Assembly: GCA_002403175.1 (NCBI GenBank)
Contig: DHHG01000201.1
Span: 1-14,763, forward strand
Direction of reading: 5' to 3'
DNA length: 14,763 bases
Source of the DNA: Syntrophaceae bacterium UBA4778
GTDB lineage: Bacteria; Desulfobacterota; Syntrophia; Syntrophales; UBA4778
The notes under the pieces were generated by a model, which had not been told where the DNA came from, did not search any database, and saw only the letters and a program-made list of their open reading frames with translations. The first letter of the stretch is position 1. Each line of letters opens with the position of its first letter. Below are positions 7,681 to 14,675 of the stretch, piece after piece. The position numbers and the translations under genes are program-made.

Positions 7681-8382
7681 ATGATTGCCATCCGTCAATT
7701 TCGCTACGCAACCGACAACCTGGGCTATGTCCTTCACGGTAACCGGTCAGCTGTTGCAATTGATGGCGGAGCCGTTCCCGATATATTGGAATTTATTAAA
7801 AGCCATAAACTGTCCTTGTCCCTTATCACCAATACCCATGCCCACGCCGACCATACCATTGGGAATCACAGGCTGGTTCAGAAAACCGGAGCCCACCTGC
7901 TGGCTTTCGGGGATTTGAGGGACGGAGGCGAAATAGACCTCGATGGGATTCCTATCCTGATTTATCGGACTCCGGGGCATTCGGAGGATTCAGTCTGTTT
8001 TCATGCTGGGAACTACCTGATTACCGGAGACACGCTTTTCAACGGAACGGTGGGAAACTGTTTTTCGGGAGATCTAAAAAGCTTTTACTGGTCAATCAAA
8101 AAACTCATGACGCTTCCACCGGAGTCGCTGATCTATGCCGGTCACGATTATGTGAGAGATTCAATAGCCTATGCGGAAACGCTGGAGCCTGAAAATGAGA
8201 ACATCAAAGCATTCCTGGCCCGCTATTCACCCCGCCACGTTTTTTCGACATTGAAGGAGGAGTTTCAGATAAATCCGTTCCTCCGGATGAATGCGCCCGA
8301 AATTGTCAGTTTTCTAAAAAAGAAAGGACTTCCCTGCGATACAGAATGGGAACGGTGGCATTCCCTTATGACAATGGAGTAG
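7681..8382 (+). CDS. Metallo-beta-lactamase-fold hydrolase, glyoxalase II (hydroxyacylglutathione hydrolase) type
   Basis: 233 aa. All binuclear-metal ligands are present: THAHADH with H53, H55, D57 and H58, then H100 (TPGHSEDS), D117 (GDTLF) and H155 (AGHDY). Unlike the many generic small members of this fold, it also has the C-terminal helical region of hydroxyacylglutathione hydrolases, including KEEFQINPFLR, which closely parallels the E. coli GloB segment KNERQINVFLR, and a final EWERWHSL. GloB-type enzymes hydrolyse S-lactoylglutathione to lactate and free thiol. Whether this organism makes glutathione or uses another thiol is not visible. The ATG at 7681 has a modest AAAAGG site 9 bases upstream. 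It lies 62 bases after the Nudix gene and converges on the GNAT gene. Confidence 0.88.
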   Translation: MIAIRQFRYATDNLGYVLHGNRSAVAIDGGAVPDILEFIKSHKLSLSLITNTHAHADHTIGNHRLVQKTGAHLLAFGDLRDGGEIDLDGIPILIYRTPGHSEDSVCFHAGNYLITGDTLFNGTVGNCFSGDLKSFYWSIKKLMTLPPESLIYAGHDYVRDSIAYAETLEPENENIKAFLARYSPRHVFSTLKEEFQINPFLRMNAPEIVSFLKKKGLPCDTEWERWHSLMTME

Positions 8383-8397
8383 CTTAACGAAGGTCCA

Positions 8398-8838
8398 TTA
8401 ACAGTCCTGTCCAGGAGCGGAACGGAATCTGAGTATCATTGCCTTGTTGTTTGTCATTTCCTTAAAACCGATTCTCTTGTAAATTCGCTCTGATTCGGGC
8501 GTTGCTATCAATCCGATCCAACTGAATCCTTCTTCCGTCAGCTTTCTTATGATGAATTCAACCAAGGCAGTTCCGATTCCCTGTTTTCTGGAATCGCTTC
8601 GGACGGTTATGTCCTGTATATAAGCATCACTCACACCATCACTAATAACCCTTCCAATTGCAAGAATTTCATCGTTTTTAATCGCTATGCAAAAAATCCA
8701 GCTTCCGGCAACAATACGCGCTATCATTTCTAGTTTCTTTTCGTCAGATGCAAACCACCAACCGGCATCTCGATAGAGGTTCTTGACTTCTTCCTCCTGC
8801 TTCGAAGTTAAGCTTTTGATACGACAAAACGAAATCAT
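8398..8838 (-). CDS. GNAT family N-acetyltransferase
   Basis: 146 aa, a single GNAT domain. The acetyl-CoA-binding motif A is IQDITVRSDSRKQGIGTAL, with R84-K85-Q86-G87-I88-G89 as the pyrophosphate loop. The C-terminal part (ATPESERIYKRIGF) is the usual last alpha-beta unit of the family. The substrate cannot be told from sequence. The ATG at 8838 is preceded by GGGAG at 6-base spacing. It stands as a single gene with its own promoter, 236 bases from pth, and ends 15 bases from the convergent hydrolase gene. By hand count over 8401-8820 the GC content is about 43 percent (180 of 420), lower than sampled parts of alaS and cinA (48-60 percent per 60 bases), so later acquisition is possible. Confidence 0.9.
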   Translation of the reverse strand: MISFCRIKSLTSKQEEEVKNLYRDAGWWFASDEKKLEMIARIVAGSWIFCIAIKNDEILAIGRVISDGVSDAYIQDITVRSDSRKQGIGTALVEFIIRKLTEEGFSWIGLIATPESERIYKRIGFKEMTNNKAMILRFRSAPGQDC

Positions 8839-8880
8839 GATCTACTCCCATCCTACTTAAGAAATTAGAATCGGTTTGCA

Positions 8881-8897
8881 ATTATGGTAACCATAAT
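8881..8897. promoter_or_regulatory. 17-base palindrome, candidate operator of the GNAT gene
   Basis: ATTATGGTAACCATAAT has perfect 8-base arms around a single central base. It overlaps the -10 element of the predicted GNAT promoter and would cover the transcription start, about 43 bases before the GNAT ATG. This size and position suit a dimeric repressor. No cognate regulator is encoded in the window. Confidence 0.5.
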
Positions 8898-8921
8898 AGG
8901 AAAGCGCCGTGGTTAGGACAA
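8893..8921 (-). promoter_or_regulatory. Promoter of the GNAT gene
   Basis: On the minus strand, TTGTCC (8921-8916) and TATTAT (8898-8893) are separated by exactly 17 bases and match sigma-70 -35 and -10 elements well. Transcription would start near 8886 and give a leader of roughly 45-50 bases. Confidence 0.6.
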
Positions 8922-8950
8922 CCGATGTTCTAATGAGAAAGCACCGCGCT
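8903..8950. repeat. Imperfect inverted repeat upstream of the GNAT promoter
   Basis: AGCGCCGTG (8903-8911) and CACCGCGCT (8942-8950) pair at 8 of 9 positions. Between them GGTT (8911-8914) and AACC (8920-8923) form a smaller nested arm pair around the -35 element. Function unknown. Confidence 0.35.
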
Positions 8951-8995
8951 ACTTAAAAAAGAGCTTTGAAAAATGATTGTCCGAACGTTATGAAC

Positions 8996-9018
8996 TATAA
9001 TTTCTTAAAGAAATTATA
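8996..9018. repeat. 23-base near-perfect palindrome between GNAT and pth
   Basis: Eleven-base arms TATAATTTCTT (8996-9006) and AAGAAATTATA (9008-9018) are perfect inverted copies around one base. No T-tract follows on either strand, so it is not a standard terminator. A related half (CTTAA then GAAATTA) recurs at 8856-8867, near the GNAT start. Confidence 0.5.
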
Positions 9019-9074
9019 TCAACCCTTGGCATGTATTCCGAAGCAGTCAAAACAGAAAAAAACACAACTGTCAA

Positions 9075-9680
9075 TCAATCGGGCTGTTCCTCTGCCTCCT
9101 CCTGCCCCTTTCTTTTATTGCGCAGGTTGAACTTGTTCATGGCTGATTGAGCTCCCGATGAAATTATTTCCCCTATAGCATCACAAGCCCGGTGAACCGT
9201 ATCCGCAGCCATTTCTAATTCTTCCCGACTAAAGCGCTCAAGGACATATCCTTCCGTTCTCTCCTTTATGGCGGGTTTTCCGATGCCGATTCTTAACCTT
9301 ACAAAATCGATACGACCCAGGCAATCGACTATCGATTTCAGTCCTTTATGACCTCCCGTGCCTCCTCCGATTTTAACCCGAATAATACCCGGATCAAGAT
9401 CAAGATCATCATGAATAACGATCAGATCTTCTATTGTCGATTTATAAAAAGATGCCAATCCGGAAACGGATCTCCCGCTTAGATTCATGAAAGTCTGCGG
9501 TTTGACGAGCACAACAGAATTGCCTTCGATAGTGCCTTCACCGATCATCGCATCGAATTTCTTTTTCGTCATTCCAATTCCATAAATAGCCGCCAATTCA
9601 TCGATAACCATGAATCCCATGTTATGCCTAGTCAGTGTATATTTTGTCCCCGGATTACCGAGCCCGACGATGATTTTCAA
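9075..9680 (-). CDS. pth: Peptidyl-tRNA hydrolase
   Basis: 201 aa. It releases tRNA from peptidyl-tRNAs that drop off the ribosome. Catalytic H19 lies in TRHNMGF and N9 in GLGNPG; PQTFMNLSG (61-69) holds the substrate-binding Asn66, and HDDLDLDPG gives D91, the partner of the catalytic His. The third family motif reads GGHKGLKSI, with Lys112 where E. coli has Asn114. The start is TTG at 9680, fixed by AAAGGA 5 bases upstream and by the fit of the N-terminus to the family. The C-terminal 20 residues are an unconserved charged tail rich in Glu and Lys. pth usually follows prs-rplY, and does so here, but a strong terminator separates it, so it needs its own promoter in 9685-9847; I see no clear one. 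Confidence 0.95.
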   Translation of the reverse strand: MKIIVGLGNPGTKYTLTRHNMGFMVIDELAAIYGIGMTKKKFDAMIGEGTIEGNSVVLVKPQTFMNLSGRSVSGLASFYKSTIEDLIVIHDDLDLDPGIIRVKIGGGTGGHKGLKSIVDCLGRIDFVRLRIGIGKPAIKERTEGYVLERFSREELEMAADTVHRACDAIGEIISSGAQSAMNKFNLRNKRKGQEEAEEQPD

Positions 9681-9709
9681 TTTGGTCCTTTACTTGTGAG
9701 GTTTAGTTG

Positions 9710-9784
9710 TGAATCCGGCAGCGAGCGCATTCTCCTTGCAGCTTGTTGCGGGGGAAGCTAGCGAATCATGTCTAACTATCTTCC
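9710..9784 (-). repeat. REP-like intergenic repeat, copy A
   Basis: Read on the minus strand, this 75-base stretch matches 14676-14748 at about 80 percent of positions. Shared blocks include ACATGATTCGCT, CCCCGC, ATGCGCTCGCT and CCGGATTCA. The central hairpin (CCGC...GC arms) is decayed compared with copy B. It lies upstream of pth, in the same orientation, between the rplY terminator and the pth ribosome binding site. Confidence 0.7.
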
Positions 9785-9817
9785 CTTAAGGATCGGGGAT
9801 TCCCCGGAGCTAGCTCC
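9784..9817. repeat. Three adjoining palindromes
   Basis: CCTTAAGG (9784-9791), CGGGGATTCCCCG (9794-9806, 6-base arms around one base) and GGAGCTAGCTCC (9806-9817, perfect 12) lie almost end to end. They sit between REP-like copy A and the rplY terminator. They may regulate pth or be part of a larger repeat unit. Confidence 0.5.
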
Positions 9818-9847
9818 CATAATTCCCAATTAATCATAAATCCAAAT

Positions 9848-9883
9848 AAAAAAAAGCCCCGTTTTGTTGAATCAGGGGCTTTT
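9848..9883 (-). terminator. Intrinsic terminator after prs-rplY
   Basis: On the minus strand the arms AAAAGCCCC (9883-9875) and GGGGCTTTT (9860-9852) form a 9-base perfect stem with a 14-base loop, followed by a T-tract running to 9848. It starts 27 bases after the rplY stop and is a textbook rho-independent terminator for transcripts reading through rplY. Confidence 0.93.
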
Positions 9884-9910
9884 CCAAAGCTATAAGCTAA
9901 TTGAGATTGA

Positions 9911-10549
9911 TTAAGCTTCTTTCTTCTTCGCAGTTATCACTTCAGGTTCCTTTGCCCCTTCTTCTGAAGCAGCAGCTACGGCTTCACCTTTGGCTGCGGA
10001 CACCGCTGCGACGGCCACATCTTCTCCATCCAGCACCTCAATATCATCCCCTATCTGGATATCGCCGACTTTAACGGAATCGCCGATTTCCAAGGCGCTG
10101 ACATCCAGCTCTACAAATTCCGGTATAGCTGTGGGCAGACCCGAAACCTTCAATTCCCTCTTCAGAATATGCAATTCCCCACCCATGATAATACCGGCAG
10201 GTGTTCCTTTTATATGAATAGGAATATCAATAATCAATTTATGATCCATACGGATTTCGTAAAAATCAGCATGAAAGATATCCCGAGTTGCCGGATTGGT
10301 TTGCATTTCCTTAATAATTGATAATTTTTCTATTTCGCGGCCATCTTCATCTATACGCAGCTTTATAAAAACGTTCTCTTTCTTTTTCTTCAATAACTTG
10401 ATCAAATCTTCAAGACCAACAGCCAACGGGAGAGAATCCGAACCGGCCCCGTAAAACACAGCCGGAACCTGTCCACCCGCACGAAGCCTTCTTGCCGGCC
10501 CTTTACCCGATTCTTTTCTCATGCGGGCTTTTAATTCCATGGTTTCCAT
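9911..10549 (-). CDS. rplY: 50S ribosomal protein L25 (CTC/TL5 type)
   Basis: 212 aa, the long general-stress (Ctc/TL5) form rather than the 94 aa E. coli form. The N-terminal 5S-rRNA-binding L25 domain (about residues 1-95) has ELKARMRKESGKGPARRLR and GQVPAVFYG, with DIFHADFYEI near its end. The second beta domain (about 96-185) has HIKGTPAGIIMGGELHI and LEIGDSVKVGDI. The last 25 residues are a low-complexity tail of Ala, Glu and Lys. ATG at 10549 has AGGAGG at 6-base spacing, overlapping the end of prs, so the two are coupled. A second in-frame ATG three codons later has no such site. The terminator follows directly. Confidence 0.95.
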   Translation of the reverse strand: METMELKARMRKESGKGPARRLRAGGQVPAVFYGAGSDSLPLAVGLEDLIKLLKKKKENVFIKLRIDEDGREIEKLSIIKEMQTNPATRDIFHADFYEIRMDHKLIIDIPIHIKGTPAGIIMGGELHILKRELKVSGLPTAIPEFVELDVSALEIGDSVKVGDIQIGDDIEVLDGEDVAVAAVSAAKGEAVAAASEEGAKEPEVITAKKKEA

Positions 10550-10559
10550 TGATTTCCTC

Positions 10560-11501
10560 CTAAATGAATAATGAACTGACAGAATCGTTATAATAAATCC
10601 TTCTGACTGCCTCGCTCAAATGACCAGCGACTGAAAGGACTTTAATATTTTTACAAGCCTTTGCTCCATCGTGTAGCGGGATTGTATCCGTGACAATTAC
10701 TTCCTTGATAACAGAGGCGTTTATCCGGTCAATTGCCGGCCCGGACAAAACAGGATGCGTGCAGCAAACGGATACCTCTACCGCTCCGGCCTCAGCCAGT
10801 GCTTCGGCTCCCTGCACAACCGTTCCCGCAGTATCGACCATATCGTCCAGAATAATGACTTTTTTATTTCTTACGTCTCCGATGATATTCATTACCTGGG
10901 ATTCATTCGGACCTTCCCGACGCTTGTCAATAATGGCTAAAGTCATCCCAAGCCTTTTTGCAAATGCACGCGCTCTTTCCACGCCTCCCGTATCAGGAGA
11001 AACAATGACCGTATTTTCCGTATCTCTCTTTCTGACATAATCGAGGAGAACAGGGGTGGCAAAAAGATTATCAACAGGGATATTGAAAAAACCCTGAATC
11101 TGCCCGGCGTGAAGATCAATGGAAAGCATCCTGTTTGCTCCCGCAGCAGTTATCAGGTCCGCTACGAGTTTGGCGGTAATCGGTGCTCGAGGGGCTACTT
11201 TTCTGTCCTGTCGGGCATACCCGTAATAGGGTATAACTGCCGTAATCCGGTCGGCAGACGCCCGTTTCATGGCATCCATCATAATAAGCAGTTCCATGCA
11301 GCTGTTGTTGACAGGCGGACAGGTGGACTGCACAATAAAAACGTCCATTCCCCTGACATTTTCATTGATTTCAACTCTGGTTTCGCCATCGCTGAAAGTG
11401 GCTACATTGGCTTTGCCCAGCGCAATACCCAGCTTGTCACAAATTCTCTTTGCAAGAGCCGGGTTGGCATTACCGGTAAAAATTCTCATTCTTTCCAACA
11501 T
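10560..11501 (-). CDS. prs: Ribose-phosphate pyrophosphokinase
   Basis: 313 aa. It makes PRPP from ribose 5-phosphate and ATP for purine, pyrimidine, NAD, histidine and tryptophan synthesis. Motifs: [16 protein letters not shown] (R97-K101), the [11 protein letters not shown] segment with H131, the flexible catalytic loop IIDKRR (K193, R195) and the PRPP-binding DDMVDTAGT (219-227). I chose ATG at 11501 because TGAGG lies 8 bases upstream; ATG at 11489 (309 aa) is also possible. The stop codon is 10 bases before the rplY start, and tRNA-Gln ends 21 bases upstream, so tRNA-Gln, prs and rplY probably share a transcript. The Nudix hydrolase elsewhere in the window could return ribose 5-phosphate to this enzyme (inference). 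Confidence 0.97.
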   Translation of the reverse strand: MLERMRIFTGNANPALAKRICDKLGIALGKANVATFSDGETRVEINENVRGMDVFIVQSTCPPVNNSCMELLIMMDAMKRASADRITAVIPYYGYARQDRKVAPRAPITAKLVADLITAAGANRMLSIDLHAGQIQGFFNIPVDNLFATPVLLDYVRKRDTENTVIVSPDTGGVERARAFAKRLGMTLAIIDKRREGPNESQVMNIIGDVRNKKVIILDDMVDTAGTVVQGAEALAEAGAVEVSVCCTHPVLSGPAIDRINASVIKEVIVTDTIPLHDGAKACKNIKVLSVAGHLSEAVRRIYYNDSVSSLFI

Positions 11502-11522
11502 GCTCAGAACCTCACATCATAA

Positions 11523-11597
11523 TGGCTGGGGCGGGAGGATTCGAACCTCCGAATGCAAGAACCAAAATCTTGTGTCTTACCGCTTGACGACGCCCCA
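11523..11597 (-). tRNA. tRNA-Gln (anticodon UUG)
   Basis: A complete cloverleaf on the minus strand: acceptor TGGGGCG/CGCCCCA; D arm GTC/GAC; anticodon stem CAAGA/TCTTG with loop TTTTGGT, giving anticodon TTG; a 5-base variable loop; T arm GGAGG/CCTCC with loop TTCGAAT; discriminator G; and encoded CCA (11525-11523). The body is 72 nt, 75 with CCA. It lies 46 bases after ispE and just before prs. Confidence 0.97.
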
Positions 11598-11643
11598 ATA
11601 CGCCCGATTAAAAATCAAAAAAGTGAAAACCAAGAAGTCAGCA

Positions 11644-12501
11644 CTATTCGCTGGGGTCCTGAATTCTTAGTGAATTAGTCAAAAAAACAGACCAGTTTTG
11701 GCCTGCCTTTATCGCTTGAGCAGCCTTTTCCGCATCCCTTTTATCAGGATATATTCCGAATACCGTTGGCCCGCTACCGGACATCAGTGCTCCAAGCGCA
11801 CCATGTCGAATTAACAAATCCTTCAGTTCTTTTATTACAGGGTGCAGAATCAGGGTAACCCGTTCAAGATCATTGAGGAGACCAGAGGCGATATCCCCTA
11901 ATGAGAAAAACTTTGGGATGTTAAACTGTAAAACCCCGTTTGTCAATCCCATTTTGAGATTATCATATATCAATTTTGTAGATACTTCGAATCCGGGATT
12001 AATGAGCACCAGCCACATTGGTGGGATCGGTTCGGATGGCTCAAGCCTCTCCCCTTTTCCAAATGCCCAGGCTGAGCTACCATAAATAAAAAAAGGGACA
12101 TCGGCCCCAAGTTTTTCTCCCAGATGAATGAGCTCCTCCCTTTTGAGTCGGTACCCGAATAAATCGTTCAATGTCGTCAGGACAGTAGCGGCATTGGAAC
12201 TCCCCCCGCCTAAACCGGCGGCCACGGGAATCCCCTTTTCGATAATAATCCGTACATCCGGATTATCTGAGACATGAGAGAACAAAGCTTTAGCAGCCCT
12301 GTATGCAATATTGGACTCGTTTACCGGAAGAGAACTGCCCGGACACTCAATCTGAATCCCTTTGCCTCCTTTTACGAACGATATCCGATCGCAGAGACCG
12401 ATTTTTTGCATCAAGGTTGCCAATTCATGATACCCATCCGGTCTCTTCCCCAGTACCCTTAAAAAGAGATTGACCTTGGCATGCGAAAGCTTATCGATCA
12501 T
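11644..12501 (-). CDS. ispE: 4-diphosphocytidyl-2-C-methyl-D-erythritol kinase
   Basis: 285 aa GHMP kinase of the non-mevalonate isoprenoid pathway. It phosphorylates 4-diphosphocytidyl-methylerythritol. Motifs: AKVNLFLRVLGKRPDGYHEL with K9 near the N-terminus, the ATP loop PVAAGLGGGSSNAA (92-105), LGADVPFF with the catalytic D134, and the C-terminal LMSGSGPTVFGIY. A longer frame begins at 12540, but the family start is the ATG at 12501, which has AAGGA 5 bases upstream and lies inside the end of the DUF1844 gene (11-base overlap). The upstream extension would only encode a shadow of the neighbour. It is followed by tRNA-Gln and prs, a common order in this lineage. Confidence 0.96.
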   Translation of the reverse strand: MIDKLSHAKVNLFLRVLGKRPDGYHELATLMQKIGLCDRISFVKGGKGIQIECPGSSLPVNESNIAYRAAKALFSHVSDNPDVRIIIEKGIPVAAGLGGGSSNAATVLTTLNDLFGYRLKREELIHLGEKLGADVPFFIYGSSAWAFGKGERLEPSEPIPPMWLVLINPGFEVSTKLIYDNLKMGLTNGVLQFNIPKFFSLGDIASGLLNDLERVTLILHPVIKELKDLLIRHGALGALMSGSGPTVFGIYPDKRDAEKAAQAIKAGQNWSVFLTNSLRIQDPSE

Positions 12502-12916
12502 CCTTTTCCTTCTCTTTGACATACTGCATACGCAGTTCAAAAAGCATGCTGTCGATCAGTTGTTTTTCATCATCGTTGAGATTACCTTTTGTTTTCTCCT
12601 GGATCAGCGCGATAAGATCAATGGTCTGCTTGGCTGCAGCGAGATCCCGCTGAGCTTTATTTGTGATCGGGTCGGGAAACTCTCCAAAATGGAACAGGAC
12701 AGAAGAGCCCAAGGAAGCTATAAAATTTATGAAATTGATTTCCGGATATGCCGGTTTTCTTTCTTTCTCATCGGCTGCCGGTTTTTTCTCGAATTTTTCC
12801 TCAGGCGGCGTTTCTTCCTCAACTGATTTATTCTCGGTGTGTGCTTCTTCCGGTTCCGAGCTAAAGCGCCGATCTTTGATTACAAAATCTTTCTCTTTTT
12901 TCTCATCTTCTTCCAT
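12491..12916 (-). CDS. DUF1844 domain protein
   Basis: 141 aa. Residues 1-57 are a highly charged, Glu/Lys-rich and probably disordered leader. Residues 58-141 match the DUF1844 pattern: PEINFINFIASLGSSVLFHFG, PDP, then AKQTIDLIALIQEKTKGNL and a LIDSMLFELRMQYV helix. No signal peptide or membrane segment is evident beyond the hydrophobic FINFIASLGSSVLFHF patch. The function of the family is unknown, but it is common in Deltaproteobacteria and often lies near ispE. ATG at 12916 has AAGGAG at 6-base spacing. Its stop overlaps the ispE start, so the two are translationally coupled. Confidence 0.88.
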   Translation of the reverse strand: MEEDEKKEKDFVIKDRRFSSEPEEAHTENKSVEEETPPEEKFEKKPAADEKERKPAYPEINFINFIASLGSSVLFHFGEFPDPITNKAQRDLAAAKQTIDLIALIQEKTKGNLNDDEKQLIDSMLFELRMQYVKEKEKDDR

Positions 12917-12949
12917 GAATGGCTCCTTGGGATTGTATTACAGGACAGG

Positions 12950-13591
12950 TTATGGTTCCAAGCTGGCGAATTTTTTAGAATCGTTGCTGTATTTATTCAG
13001 GTAATGCATTACCCGTTTAACATAGGTTTGAGTCTCTTCGTAAGGAGGAATTCTGTAATTATATTTCTGTACGGAACCTTCTCCTGCATTATAGGCAGCA
13101 AGAGCCAGCGGAAGATCTCCCCCATACTGCCCGATAAGGTGCTTGAGATGCCGAACTCCTCCATCGATATTGCTCCAGGGGTCGAAAGAGTTATCTACCT
13201 GGTAATTATTGGCCGTTCCCGGCATGAGTTGCATCAGACCCTTGGCGCCCTTTCTGGAAACGGCGCTGGGATCGAAATCCGATTCTGTTTTTATGACCGC
13301 CTTGATCAAGGCATAATCCACATTGTGTTTGTCTGCAGCCTTACTGATCAAATGATCGAAACCGGAGCGGCTCTTTTTTCCACCGGAAGAACTATGGCTG
13401 ATGAGAGCAGGACCTCTCTTCGCCTCTTTCAGCCACAATTTATACTTATGATCGGTCGGGACATTTGTTAAATGAATCACGCCGTCTTTATCGACGTACT
13501 TGTATATATCAGCTCTACCCTTTGCCGGAAACAGCAGACAAACCACTGAAAGACAAAAAAATAGGCTGAAAAAGAAAGATCTCTTTTGCAT
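12950..13591 (-). CDS. Lytic transglycosylase, DUF4124 plus SLT domain
   Basis: 213 aa exported murein-cleaving enzyme. Residues 1-27 form a signal peptide (MQKR, a hydrophobic core, then AKGRA before DIYKY). A DUF4124 module follows (DIYKYVDKDGVIHLTNVP, 28-45), then a Ser/Lys-rich linker. The SLT domain begins near residue 78: the catalytic Glu is E103 in VIKTESDFDP, followed by GAKGLMQLMPGTA, NIDGGVRHL and ALAAYNAGEG, the hallmarks of family 1 lytic transglycosylases. I chose ATG at 13591; TTG at 13603 would add four residues and has no better ribosome binding site. The gene lies 33 bases before the DUF1844 gene and may share its transcript. Confidence 0.93.
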   Translation of the reverse strand: MQKRSFFFSLFFCLSVVCLLFPAKGRADIYKYVDKDGVIHLTNVPTDHKYKLWLKEAKRGPALISHSSSGGKKSRSGFDHLISKAADKHNVDYALIKAVIKTESDFDPSAVSRKGAKGLMQLMPGTANNYQVDNSFDPWSNIDGGVRHLKHLIGQYGGDLPLALAAYNAGEGSVQKYNYRIPPYEETQTYVKRVMHYLNKYSNDSKKFASLEP

Positions 13592-13768
13592 TCCACAATC
13601 CAAAACTATTTCAATTGGTTCGGTACTCTATCGAATTTTAAGCAATTTCGCAACCATAACATTTCAACAGTATAGATCGGTAGGGAACAACAAAGGTTTA
13701 ATCGGAAATTCAGAAGCAAGCCTGAAAAAAAACGAGGCAATCCGTATCTTTTCGCTTTTATTATAAAA

Positions 13769-14614
13769 TCAGCGCATGGAACGGAGCCTTGCGACCCTCT
13801 CTTCAACAGGCGGATGGGTGCTGAAGAGGTTCATGAGGGACCTGCTTGTAAGAGGATTAACAATAAACATATGGGCCGTCGATGGATTTGCGTCCATAGG
13901 AACGGCCTGAGAGGCTCGGGACAATTTTTCCAAGGCACCGGCCAGTCCCAATGGACTTCCCGATACCCTTGCACCTTCTGAATCTGCAAGATATTCTCTT
14001 GAACGGGATACCGCCATCTGAATGATCATGGCCGCAATAGGTGCCAGAATGGCCATTACCAAAAGGCCTATGATCCCTCCCCTTTCGCCCTCATCATCCC
14101 TGTTTCCCAATCCGCCGAAAACAGCCCCCCATTTGGCCATATTGGCAAGCATGACAATCGCCCCGGCCAGGGTGGCGGCAATGGAACTGATCAGGATATC
14201 GCGATCCTTGATATGCGAAAGCTCATGGGCAATAACCCCTTCAAGTTCGTCGCGGTTCAAAATGCGCATAATGCTCTCTGTAACCGCGACGACGGCATGG
14301 TTTTCATTACGACCGGTAGCAAAGGCATTGGGCGAATCGCTCGGAATGACATAGACCTTCGGCATGGGAAGGCGAGCCTTCAATGACAGATTCTTGACCA
14401 GAGAGTAAAGTTCCGGGTAGTCACTGTCGGTAACCTCCTGAGCACGATACATTTTCAGAACAATCTTATCCGAAAACCAGTAGCTGAAGAAATTCATACA
14501 AGCCGCGAGGACGAAGGCAATATAGACCCCCTGTTTCCCTCCGAAAAAGCCACCGATCAGCATCAATAGACCGGTTAAAGCCCCGAGAAGGATCCCTGTC
14601 TTGATCGTATTCAT
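13769..14614 (-). CDS. htpX: Membrane zinc metalloprotease HtpX
   Basis: 281 aa M48 family protease of the inner membrane, involved in removing misfolded membrane proteins. The zinc site is HELSH (H130, E131, H134) with E207 in SREYLAD as third ligand. There are N-terminal hydrophobic segments (about residues 6-48) and a further pair after the active site (about 142-168 and 182-202). ATG at 14614 is preferred because GGAGG lies 5 bases upstream and the N-terminus MNTIKTG fits the family; ATG at 14626 overlaps that site. I see no CIRCE element or clear heat-shock promoter upstream. REP-like copy B lies in its 5' flank. 177 non-coding bases separate it from the transglycosylase gene, with a T8 run but no good terminator stem. 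Confidence 0.96.
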   Translation of the reverse strand: MNTIKTGILLGALTGLLMLIGGFFGGKQGVYIAFVLAACMNFFSYWFSDKIVLKMYRAQEVTDSDYPELYSLVKNLSLKARLPMPKVYVIPSDSPNAFATGRNENHAVVAVTESIMRILNRDELEGVIAHELSHIKDRDILISSIAATLAGAIVMLANMAKWGAVFGGLGNRDDEGERGGIIGLLVMAILAPIAAMIIQMAVSRSREYLADSEGARVSGSPLGLAGALEKLSRASQAVPMDANPSTAHMFIVNPLTSRSLMNLFSTHPPVEERVARLRSMR

Positions 14615-14675
14615 CTCAACCTCCATGATCCTGTTCCGGACCGCCGCTCTTCACAACGACCATTGAAGACTCAAA

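Noticed and set aside
8990..9034. 14-codon minus-strand ORF between pth and the GNAT gene
   Set aside because: It has an ATG but no ribosome binding site, and part of it is just the 23-base palindrome.
11598..11643. Separate promoter for tRNA-Gln/prs
   Set aside because: TTGGTT and TTTAAT can be picked out on the minus strand but at 15-base spacing; too weak to report.
12502..12540. Upstream start for ispE at 12540
   Set aside because: The 13 extra residues overlap the DUF1844 gene and precede the normal IspE N-terminus; the ATG at 12501 has a ribosome binding site.
12839..13471. 210-codon plus-strand open frame opposite the lytic transglycosylase
   Set aside because: The minus-strand protein has clear domains, signal peptide and catalytic residues; the plus-strand product has no recognisable features.
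13720..13760. Terminator after htpX
   Set aside because: There is a T8 run on the minus strand but the preceding sequence gives only a 3-4 base stem.
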